Shown here: positions 1 to 7,486 of the stretch, piece after piece
Position numbering within the stretch: the first letter of the stretch is position 1
How the letters are laid out: every line of letters starts with the position of its first letter
Source: Deltaproteobacteria bacterium
Lineage (GTDB): Bacteria; Myxococcota_A; UBA9042; DTJE01
Length of the DNA stretch: 64,000 bases
NCBI GenBank assembly: GCA_029547805.1
Contig: JAKPOP010000010.1
Location: 1 to 64,000, forward strand
Direction of reading: 5' to 3'
Made by a program: the position numbers and the translations under genes
Notes under the pieces: generated by a model
Database searches by the model: none
Told to the model about the DNA's origin: nothing
The model's input: only the letters and a program-made list of their open reading frames with translations

Positions 1-73
1 TACGCCCTCCCTCCGTTTCCCCCGGCTGATTGCCCTGGTCCTCCCTCCGCTCGTCCCTCGTCATCTTTCTCAT
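1..73 (-). CDS. Possible start of a truncated ORF at the left edge
   Basis: An ATG at 73 on the minus strand has a strong GGAGG-type ribosome site about 9 bases upstream and opens a frame that runs off the window edge after 24 residues. The visible peptide begins MRKMTRDERRED and is very polar. It lies about 27 bases downstream of the stop of the neighbouring Cys-rich lipoprotein, so it would be the next gene of that unit. Too little is present to name a family. The call rests only on the ribosome site and the open frame. Confidence 0.3.
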   Translation of the reverse strand, partial: MRKMTRDERREDQGNQPGETEGGR

Positions 74-100
74 CTCCTTGAACCTCCTCCCTCGGGGTCA

Positions 101-1495
101 TTACCCCAAGTTCGTGTCCAAGGAAATCGGGTGCAGGTCACCCCCGGTACAGACGTTGCCGTCGTCGCAGGGCGCCTGGTTCCAGGCGTGGCCGCAGCCG
201 CTCTCCGGCAGGCAGAAGTCGTCGGAGCAGGGGTCCCCGTCGTCGCAGGAAAGAGGCGTCACCCCCGGCTGGCAGGCCCCCAGGCTGCAGACGTCGCCCA
301 CCGTGCAGGCGTTGCCGTCATCACAGGGGTCCCCATTGGGCACGAAGACGCAGCCGACGCCGGGCTGACACGCATCGTCGGTGCAGAGGTTGCCGTCGTC
401 GCACTCCAGGGCCGCGGACCCGGCGGTGCAGTTCCCCGCCCGACAGCGATCCCCCAGCGTGCAGGGGTCCCCGTCGTCGCACGGGGCGGCGTTGGGCACG
501 AAGACGCACCCCCGGGACGGCACGCACCCGTCATCGGTGCAGGGATTGCCGTCATCACAGGTCAGGTCCTGGTCCCCCGGGACGCAGACTCCCTGGCGGC
601 ACTGGTCCCCCACCGTGCAGAGGTTGCCGTCGTCACAGGGGTCGTCGTTGGGATCAAACAGGCATCCGAAGTCCGGGTCGCACCGATCGTCGGTGCAGGG
701 ATTGTCGTCCCGGCAGGTCACAGGACCGCCCACGCAGAAGTCGCCCATGCACCGGTCCCCCTCGGTGCAGAGGGACCCGTCGTCGCAGGTCTCCCCGTCC
801 CGGGGGTCATGGCGACACAGGCCGCCCTGGCAGGAATCGGCCGTGCAGGGATTGCCGTCGTCGCAGTCCGGGGCCAGGCCGGGCACGCAGGTCCCGTTCG
901 CGCAGTGGTCGCCGGTCGTGCAGCCGTCGCCGTCATCGCAGGCGAGGGAGTCGTCGGGCAGCAGCCGATCCTGGGCCAGGGCCGAGATGCAGGAGTGACA
1001 GGGGAGGGTGTCGATCCCCTGCCCTTCCTCGACGCACTGGTCCTCGACCAGGCACCAGCCGGCCTTCACCTCATGGGTGCAGGTCTCGGCGTCCGTGCAC
1101 GCATCCTCCGTGCACTCGATCCCGTCGTCGCAGGCCTCGACCGGCGTTCCCCGGCAGACCCCCTCGGCATCGCAGACATCCCCGTAGGTGCAGGGATCCC
1201 CGTCGTCACAGGCCGTGTCGGGGCGACAGGGCGGCGGCACGACCTCTCCCTCGTCGGTCGCACCGTCCTCGCCGGCATCCCACGCCCCCGGGTCTCCGGA
1301 CTGATCGGTCCCCGGCCGGTCCTGTCCTGCCAGGTCCGGGCGACCGCCGGGGTCCCCCTCCTCCTGGCCCGGGTCCACAGCGACGTCCACTCCGGGCTGG
1401 ACGTCACGGCCCGGGATGTCCCTCTGGGCCACCCCTCCCCCGCCACAGGACCATGCCGCTCCACAGATGACCAGGACCGCCACCAAGCGCCTCAT
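101..1495 (-). CDS. Cysteine-rich CDDG-repeat lipoprotein, probably truncated
   Basis: 464 residues. It begins with a lipoprotein-like signal (hydrophobic stretch, then AAWSC followed by glycines) and an acidic Asp/Gly-rich linker to about residue 85. The rest is a run of cysteine-rich units of the type CDDGxPCTxxDxC and GxCxxG. These resemble the Dictyostelium CTDC repeat of extracellular-matrix proteins (known family; assignment by eye). The start is supported by AGGAGG seven bases upstream. The repeat run breaks in mid-unit after CTGGD and ends with ten unrelated residues before a TAA. Both sibling proteins in this window have a globular C-terminal domain that is absent here. Likely role: a cell-surface adhesive or matrix protein; no enzyme motif is visible. 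Confidence 0.8.
   Translation of the reverse strand: MRRLVAVLVICGAAWSCGGGGVAQRDIPGRDVQPGVDVAVDPGQEEGDPGGRPDLAGQDRPGTDQSGDPGAWDAGEDGATDEGEVVPPPCRPDTACDDGDPCTYGDVCDAEGVCRGTPVEACDDGIECTEDACTDAETCTHEVKAGWCLVEDQCVEEGQGIDTLPCHSCISALAQDRLLPDDSLACDDGDGCTTGDHCANGTCVPGLAPDCDDGNPCTADSCQGGLCRHDPRDGETCDDGSLCTEGDRCMGDFCVGGPVTCRDDNPCTDDRCDPDFGCLFDPNDDPCDDGNLCTVGDQCRQGVCVPGDQDLTCDDGNPCTDDGCVPSRGCVFVPNAAPCDDGDPCTLGDRCRAGNCTAGSAALECDDGNLCTDDACQPGVGCVFVPNGDPCDDGNACTVGDVCSLGACQPGVTPLSCDDGDPCSDDFCLPESGCGHAWNQAPCDDGNVCTGGDLHPISLDTNLG
104..1230 (-). repeat. Protein-coding Cys-rich repeat array (first protein)
   Basis: Tandem degenerate units coding CDDGxxCTxxDxC occupy most of the gene. Period is roughly 110-130 bases per double unit, and codon variation between copies shows that they are old. 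Confidence 0.75.
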
Positions 1496-1521
1496 GTCGT
1501 CCCTCCTGAAACGGCAGGTCC

Positions 1522-4500
1522 TCAGCGGACGTTGCCGGACACCACCGTGTTTCCGTCAATCCGCAACAGTTCCCGAATGTCAATGGCAATCTTGCTCCCG
1601 GCGGGCATTTCGGGGGCCAGGGCATGGAGGTCGATCTCCGGGATCGGGAAGGAGACCAGCGTGCTTCCGGAAAGCGCCCGGAGCAGCATCGGGATGGCGG
1701 TGTTCCGGATCAGGTTGCCCAGGGAGTCCTCGGCCCCGACCAGCCCCCCGGCGATTGAGGCGATCTCGACGTCGATGAAGACCGGCTCCCGGATGCCGAA
1801 GCCCAGTTCGTTCTGGCCGGTCTGAGGATTCCGGGTCACCGTGAGGACCGTCTCGCTGTTCAGCGACGCGAACATCCGCATCGTGACCGGCTGGCCGAAG
1901 AGTTTCATCGACCCGTCGATCTGGATGTCGCCGGCCTGGAACATCAGTTTCTTCTGGGGATTGCAGGCCGAGAGGATCGGCGGCAGGCGGAAGTCCAGGT
2001 TCAGGACCAGTTCGCTGATGCCGTAACTGCCCAGGTCGAAGGCCCCGCCGCCCAGCGCCGCCGCGTCGATGGGCAGGCGCAGTCCGCCTCCCCAGTAGAG
2101 GGCATAGGGCACCAGGTTGAAGAAGTCGTCGTGAAGGCCGATCTCCAGGGCCCCCCGCTTCGGGAAGGCCAGGGGCCCCTCGGTGGGGCCCAGGCACGAG
2201 GCCCGGCCGATGGACCCCAGGGGCGTCCAGGGGATGCCCTTCGGTGTGAGGATCGTCGCTGCCATGCCGATGACGCCGCCGTCCGGAGTGAAGTCCAGCG
2301 TCGAGGGCCTCGCCAGGATGCGGAGCGTCAGGGGCCTTGCTCCCGGCAGGAACGCGGGGATCTCGAAGTTCTGGTCCAGGGCCAGGTTCTTCACCGCGTC
2401 GGCGACCATCTTGCTGATGTCGTTGGCCATCGTCTTCTCGAACTCGTCCTCGATCATGTTGGCGAAGTCGTCCTCGAAGAAGTCGATGATCCAGTTGAAC
2501 AGGAAGCCCCAGATGCCGTCGATGGAGACGTTCAGGCCGTTCACCGTGACCTTGGGGTTCGCGATGGACCCCTGGGGATTGCCGTCGGCCCCCATCGACA
2601 GCATCACGGTGGCCTGGATCACGATCGAGGAGGCGGTCGCACGGCCGCTGAAGTCCGGACACAGGAAGCCGCTGATGGGGATGTCGATGTCCACCCGGAA
2701 GGACGGGATGGTCGCCTTGAAGAAGAGCCCTCCCCAGGTGGGAAGCAGGTCCACCGAGATGGGCCCGTACCGGACGTTGCGGATGTTGACCCGGTACTTG
2801 CACCAGCCGAAGGACCCGGAGGTGACCGGGTTCTGGATCAGGTTGGCGATGTTCAGGTTCTGGACCAGCAGGGTCAGGACCGTGGCGATGTCGTTGGGCG
2901 TCCGGGTGTCGTTGTCGTCCCACACGGTGGGGCCCAGGAACATCTTGAGGCCGTCGGGGACCCGGGAGGCGTCGGGGTTTCCGGCGTCGACGGGGTAGTA
3001 CTTCGGCGAGTAGTAGACCGACTGGACCAGGTGGTCCGCAAAGCAGACCGTGCCGGTCATCTGGCACGAGACGTCCTCGGCGTTGGCCACGATGGGGTTG
3101 AACCCCTGGTTGAGGGTCATCGGGTAGCCATTCAGGGAGCCGTCGTCGTTCCGGGTGCAGACCCCGGACCCGTCGTCCATCGTCCGGGGGCAGACGAAGT
3201 GCTGGTCCAGGGGGCTCACCAGGCACTGGCGCCCGTTCAGGGTGACCCAGGGAACCAGCAGGCCGCCCATGGGGTATTCGATGTGCCCCCGAACGCAGAT
3301 CTTCCGCTCGCCACTGGCATTGATGGCGCCGTAGGTGTCCAACGTGATGCCCCGGGGGGGCCAGTCGATCACGATCTGGGGTCGGCACTCGGGCATGGCC
3401 TTGTGGGAGCACCCTCCCCCGGGGTTGCAGAAGTCGGCCGTGCAGTCGTTCCCGTCGTCGCAGACGCCCGGGAGCAGTTGCCCCACGCAGGACCCGGCCG
3501 TGCATCGGTCCAGCATCGTGCAGACGTTGTTGTCGTCGCAGGGCAGCGTGTTGGGCCTCGGGACGCAGCCGATGAAGTCCTCGCAGGTGTCGTCGGTGCA
3601 GAGGTTGCCGTCGTCGCAGTTCAGGAGAGTCGGACCGGGACGGCACTCGCCGTCCTGGCAGTGGTCGTCCAGGTGGCAGGGGTCCCCGTCGTCACAGGGG
3701 TCCTGGTTCGGGTCGAAGACGCAGCCGACACCCGGCTGGCAACGGTCGTCAGTACAGAGGTTGCCGTCATCGCACTCCAGCCCCACGGGGCCAGGACGGC
3801 ACTCGCCCCCCTGGCACCGGTCCCCGATCGTGCAGGGATCCCGGTCGTCGCAGAGGAGGACGTTCGGGATGTGGACGCATCCACCCGCATGGTCCGGGAC
3901 GCAGTAGTCGTCCGTGCAGGGGTTGCCGTCATCACAGTTCGGCCGCCCCTGGCCCGGGCGGCAGACGCCGTCGATGCAGGCATCGCCGATCGTGCAGATG
4001 TTGCCGTCATCGCAGGCCGCCGTGTTGAAGGCATAGACGCAGCCGAAGAGGGGGTCGCACCGGTCGTCGGTGCAAGGGTTGCCGTCGAAGCACCCCAGGG
4101 GATCGCCGCGGCACTCCCCGTCCTGGCAACGGTCGTTTTCCGTGCAGAGGTCCTGGTCATCACAGGGACCGTTCCGGTTCTGGTACACGCAGGTCCCCTG
4201 GTCGCAGACGCCGGCCGTACAGGGATTCCCGTCGTCGCACCGCATCGGGGTCCCGAGGCACGTCCCGGCCCGGCAGCGGTCCTGGACGGTGCAGGCATTG
4301 CCGTCGTCGCAGGGCAGCGAGTCATCGGGGATCAGGGCGTCGGTGCGGATGGCCGTGACGCAGGAGTGGCACGGCAGGGCCGGGTCCGTCTCCCCTTCCC
4401 GGTAGCAGGTCCCCTCGACCAGGCACCAGCCGGGCCTCAGGTCATGGTGACAGTCCTCCACGGACGGACAGCGGTCCTCCGTGCATTCCAGGCCGTCGTC

Positions 4501-4947
4501 GCAGCCATCGACGGGAGTCCCGACGCAGGAGAGGTCCTCCTGGCAGACCTCGTCCACCGTGCAGGGGTCCTGGTCGTCACAGGGGCCACCGGGCGTGCAT
4601 CTCCCCGCGGGAGGAGGCGTGTCGGGTCCCGGATCCCCGGGAGACCCGTCCAGGGAGGCTCCGTCCGTCGAGGCGTCTTCTCCGCCAGACAGATCCCGGA
4701 TGCCCTCCGTTTCCGAGGTGTCCTCCCCCGGCTCGCCATCATCCCGGCGGGCCAGGTCGTTCATGGACGCCTCGTCCCCCGTTGCTCGATCCCCCAGCGT
4801 GTCCTGGACCAGCCCATCGGCCCGAGGCAGGTCCGAGAGGCCTTCGTCGGGGCTCCCGGCGGACCCGCCACCGCAGCCCGCCAGCCAGGCCGCCAGGCAC
4901 ACGGTCCGAAACAGGGCTCCCGTTCCGTGACAACAGAGGATCCGCAT
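1522..4947 (-). CDS. Cys-rich repeat lipoprotein with C-terminal BPI/LBP-like (TULIP) domain
   Basis: 1141 residues. The N-terminal signal ends in lipobox LAGC and is followed by an acidic linker (to about 115) and then CDDG cysteine-rich repeats to about residue 515. Residues about 524-1141 contain no repeats. This part looks like the bactericidal/permeability-increasing protein fold. An amphipathic segment at 812-828 (IWGFLFNWIIDFFEDDF), followed by an acidic helix, matches the position of the SWLIQLFHKKIES segment of BPI. Residues 936-961 (IGLHDDFFNLVPYALYWGGG) match the LGLSDYFFNTAGLVYQEAG region of BPI/LBP. The inferred role is binding or carrying a lipid at the cell surface. It lies 26 bases upstream of the 464-residue sibling in the same direction. 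The repeats are certain; the TULIP call is by eye but rests on two collinear motifs with correct spacing. Confidence 0.8.
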   Translation of the reverse strand: MRILCCHGTGALFRTVCLAAWLAGCGGGSAGSPDEGLSDLPRADGLVQDTLGDRATGDEASMNDLARRDDGEPGEDTSETEGIRDLSGGEDASTDGASLDGSPGDPGPDTPPPAGRCTPGGPCDDQDPCTVDEVCQEDLSCVGTPVDGCDDGLECTEDRCPSVEDCHHDLRPGWCLVEGTCYREGETDPALPCHSCVTAIRTDALIPDDSLPCDDGNACTVQDRCRAGTCLGTPMRCDDGNPCTAGVCDQGTCVYQNRNGPCDDQDLCTENDRCQDGECRGDPLGCFDGNPCTDDRCDPLFGCVYAFNTAACDDGNICTIGDACIDGVCRPGQGRPNCDDGNPCTDDYCVPDHAGGCVHIPNVLLCDDRDPCTIGDRCQGGECRPGPVGLECDDGNLCTDDRCQPGVGCVFDPNQDPCDDGDPCHLDDHCQDGECRPGPTLLNCDDGNLCTDDTCEDFIGCVPRPNTLPCDDNNVCTMLDRCTAGSCVGQLLPGVCDDGNDCTADFCNPGGGCSHKAMPECRPQIVIDWPPRGITLDTYGAINASGERKICVRGHIEYPMGGLLVPWVTLNGRQCLVSPLDQHFVCPRTMDDGSGVCTRNDDGSLNGYPMTLNQGFNPIVANAEDVSCQMTGTVCFADHLVQSVYYSPKYYPVDAGNPDASRVPDGLKMFLGPTVWDDNDTRTPNDIATVLTLLVQNLNIANLIQNPVTSGSFGWCKYRVNIRNVRYGPISVDLLPTWGGLFFKATIPSFRVDIDIPISGFLCPDFSGRATASSIVIQATVMLSMGADGNPQGSIANPKVTVNGLNVSIDGIWGFLFNWIIDFFEDDFANMIEDEFEKTMANDISKMVADAVKNLALDQNFEIPAFLPGARPLTLRILARPSTLDFTPDGGVIGMAATILTPKGIPWTPLGSIGRASCLGPTEGPLAFPKRGALEIGLHDDFFNLVPYALYWGGGLRLPIDAAALGGGAFDLGSYGISELVLNLDFRLPPILSACNPQKKLMFQAGDIQIDGSMKLFGQPVTMRMFASLNSETVLTVTRNPQTGQNELGFGIREPVFIDVEIASIAGGLVGAEDSLGNLIRNTAIPMLLRALSGSTLVSFPIPEIDLHALAPEMPAGSKIAIDIRELLRIDGNTVVSGNVR
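3400..4600 (-). repeat. Protein-coding Cys-rich repeat array (second protein)
   Basis: Tandem CDDG/CTxxD units lie between the acidic linker and the BPI-like C-terminal part. They are the same unit type as the arrays on either side, which suggests duplication within this locus or frequent exchange. Confidence 0.75.
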
Positions 4948-5154
4948 GGGAACTCCGGGTCATGAAGCCGCGAACATTCTAGAGAAAGCCAGGGACGCTC
5001 ACAAGCCGTCGGGAGCCGCCCTCGCGCCAGCCGCACGGGGTATCACCTCGATCAGACATCTCCGGTGCCGAGAAACGTCGAGACATTCTTCTCCGGAAGT
5101 CGTCATGACACGGGTCTCCTCGGAGCCGCCACGGGGCAATCGTTCCCCGCGTCT

Positions 5155-5183
5155 TTGCCTTTTCCGGAACCGACCGGTTAGCA
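5155..5183 (+). promoter_or_regulatory. Candidate sigma-70 promoter for the lytic transglycosylase
   Basis: TTGCCT at 5155-5160, a 17-base spacer, then TTAGCA at 5178-5183, just upstream of the ATG at 5192. The short leader this implies makes it only a moderate candidate. Confidence 0.3.
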
Positions 5184-5191
5184 TTTTCTCC

Positions 5192-7399
5192 ATGATGCGA
5201 AACACTCCCGGTTCCCTCGCTGCCTGGTGCCTCATCCCCCTGGCATGGTGCGCGGTGTCGGACCTGCAGGCTGGCCCCCTCATTCAGGAGGCGGACCTGC
5301 AACCGACCTTCCGGAACCCCCAGGCGGCCCAGGCCGCCAGGGCGGCGGCGGCAGGGGACTGGGAGACCACCCGGTCCATCCTGCTGGACCTGTCGGCCAG
5401 GGGTCCCCTGCCCGAGGCGCCCGAACGCCTGCGGTTCCTGCTGGGGGCGGCCTGCGTGCAGGTCCAGGACGCGATCTGCGCCTCGTCGGTGCTGGAGAAC
5501 CTCGAGCGGGAGGTCCCGCTGGTGGCCGACCGGGTGGCCTGGATGCGGGCCCAGGCCCTCCTGGGACTGGACCGGGCCAGCGAGGCTGCGGACCTGCTGG
5601 CCCGGTTCCCTGCGGACTCCCTGAAGGCAAAGGAGGCCGACGACCTGCGCCTGGAGGCCCTCTGGCGGGCCGGCAGGCGGGACGAGGCGGAGCAACTGCT
5701 GCGATCGCGGGCCACCGAGGATGCGGCCGCGGCGACCCGCCTCTCGGAGATCCTCCGAGAGCGGGGCGACCGGGCAGGCGCCCTGGAAGTCCTCCAGAAG
5801 GCCTGGAACCGGTTGTCCTTCCCGGGACGCCGGACCCTGGAGGAGGCATGGAAGGCCCTGGGAGCCGCCCCCCCCGCCACGCCTCCTCCATCGGCCCTCG
5901 ATCGCGCCCAGGCCCTGCTGGATGCCCAGCGGAGCCAGGAGACCCTGGAGGCGGTTCGTCCCTTGATCCAGGACCCTGCCACCCGGTGCGAGGCGCTGCG
6001 GATTCGCGCCCAGGCCCTCGGGAAACTCCGGCGGCATCCCGAGGCCTGGCAGGACTGGAAGACCCTGCTGGACCAGTGCTCCGGGCGCTACGACGTCCCT
6101 CGAACGCTCTATCAGGCGGCCCGAAGCGCCTGGCGGGCCGGCCAAGGCGCCGAGGGGGACCGCCTGGCCGATCGCCTGGCCAGGGAGGTCCCCGATTCGA
6201 CCTTGAACGACGACCTGGCGGTGGCCCGGGGCCGGCAGGCCCTGGCGGCAGGCCGGCACGGGGAGGCACGGCGCCTGCTGCGGGACTCCCTGGCCCGCTG
6301 GCCCGACGGGGACATGGCCCTGGAATCCCGCTGGCTGTTGGCCTGGTCCCTCTGGACCTCCGGGGAGCTCCCGGAGATGGTCCGCCTCTGCCAGGAGTCC
6401 GAGACCCGGGCGGCACGGGACCCGGAGATGGCCGCCCGGTTCGCCTACTGGCGGGCCCGGGCGCTCCAGAAGACCCGCCATGCCCGGGAGGCCGAGGCGG
6501 CCTACCAGATCGCCGCCGAACGCTACCCCCTCACCTTCTACGCCTTCCTGGCCCTGGGACGCCTGGCGGACCAGCGAAAGACCTCCCCCGACCAGGTCCT
6601 TCGGCAGATCCCGACCACGAGGTCCCGGCCGGGCCCCTTCCTGACCTTGCAGGAGTCCCCGATTCCGGGTGGCATCCAGCGAGCCCTCTGGCTGCTTCAG
6701 ACCGGGCTCGCCTCCTGGGCCCTGGAGGAACTCCAGGCCGCCTCGGATGCATCGACGGACGCCGTTTGGCTGGCCGCCTGGGTCCTGGAACGCCAGGACG
6801 CCTGGACCCAGAGCCACCGGCTGGCGGACCGCGTCCTCTCGGCGTCCCCCTTCTGGCCCGATGCCGCCACGGCCCGATACGTCCAACTCGCCTTTCCCCG
6901 GCCCTACCGCTCCCTGGTCGAGGCGGCGGCCCGGGAGTCCCGGATCGACCCGATGCTGATCTGGGCCGTGATGCGCGCCGAGAGCGCCTTCTCCCCCCGG
7001 GCCGAGTCCTGGGCCAATGCCCTGGGCCTGATGCAGTTGATCCTCCCGACGGCCCGGTCAATGGGCAAGCGGCTGGGGATCCCCGCCGGCCGGGAGGACG
7101 TCCTGCGGCCCGAGGTGAACATCCGCCTGGGGGCCGCCTACCTGTCCCAGTTGCTCCAGTCCCTGAAGGAGCCACTGCTGGCCATCCCGGGCTACAACGC
7201 CGGAGGTGGGGCCATCCGCCAGAAGCGGAAGGAGATCCCCCACGCCCAGGTGGACGAGTTCGTCGAGTCCATCGGCGCCAACGAGACCCGGGACTACGCC
7301 CGGAAGGTGTTCCGGAACTGGGCCATCTACCGGCTGGTCCATGGCGAAGCCAGGCAGCGCCTCCCCCGGGTCCGCTTCACCCTGCCGGTTCCTGAATGA
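5192..7399 (+). CDS. slt: Soluble lytic murein transglycosylase, Slt70-like
   Basis: 735 residues. The ATG at 5192 starts a signal peptide (MMRNTPGSLAAWC...LQAGP), so the upstream open frame is not coding. Residues about 30-560 are an Ala/Leu/Arg-rich helical superhelix of TPR-like repeats. The C-terminal SLT domain begins near residue 580 and has the catalytic glutamate E597 in AVMRAES, followed by ALGLMQLILPTA and the IPGYNAG motif. The enzyme cleaves the MurNAc-GlcNAc bond of peptidoglycan in the periplasm and forms 1,6-anhydroMurNAc ends. It is divergent from the Cys-rich lipoprotein on its left and convergent with another on its right. The domain order and length fit Slt70 rather than the short MltE/EmtA type. 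Confidence 0.93.
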   Translation: MMRNTPGSLAAWCLIPLAWCAVSDLQAGPLIQEADLQPTFRNPQAAQAARAAAAGDWETTRSILLDLSARGPLPEAPERLRFLLGAACVQVQDAICASSVLENLEREVPLVADRVAWMRAQALLGLDRASEAADLLARFPADSLKAKEADDLRLEALWRAGRRDEAEQLLRSRATEDAAAATRLSEILRERGDRAGALEVLQKAWNRLSFPGRRTLEEAWKALGAAPPATPPPSALDRAQALLDAQRSQETLEAVRPLIQDPATRCEALRIRAQALGKLRRHPEAWQDWKTLLDQCSGRYDVPRTLYQAARSAWRAGQGAEGDRLADRLAREVPDSTLNDDLAVARGRQALAAGRHGEARRLLRDSLARWPDGDMALESRWLLAWSLWTSGELPEMVRLCQESETRAARDPEMAARFAYWRARALQKTRHAREAEAAYQIAAERYPLTFYAFLALGRLADQRKTSPDQVLRQIPTTRSRPGPFLTLQESPIPGGIQRALWLLQTGLASWALEELQAASDASTDAVWLAAWVLERQDAWTQSHRLADRVLSASPFWPDAATARYVQLAFPRPYRSLVEAAARESRIDPMLIWAVMRAESAFSPRAESWANALGLMQLILPTARSMGKRLGIPAGREDVLRPEVNIRLGAAYLSQLLQSLKEPLLAIPGYNAGGGAIRQKRKEIPHAQVDEFVESIGANETRDYARKVFRNWAIYRLVHGEARQRLPRVRFTLPVPE

Positions 7400-7425
7400 C
7401 GGGAGGGAACCCGCCCCTCCTCCCG
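7400..7425. terminator. Candidate hairpin between convergent genes
   Basis: CGGGAGG at 7400-7406 pairs with CCTCCCG at 7419-7425 across a 12-base loop, directly after the stop of the lytic transglycosylase. There is no U tract on either side, so this is only a possible terminator. Confidence 0.3.
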
Positions 7426-7486
7426 CTTCGCACGTGGGTCGGATCGCTCCGGGACCCGGGTTGCGGGGGACGGCCGGGCGCGCGGA

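Noticed and set aside
2131-4965. Long plus-strand frame opposite the BPI-like gene, and similar ones at 7496-11293 and 131-1825
   Set aside because: Antisense shadows of Cys-rich repeats; their Val/Ala-rich pseudo-repeats arise from CDDG codons and have no family character.
4946-5191. Extended N-terminus of the lytic transglycosylase
   Set aside because: The segment has no conserved character, and a signal peptide begins at ATG 5192.
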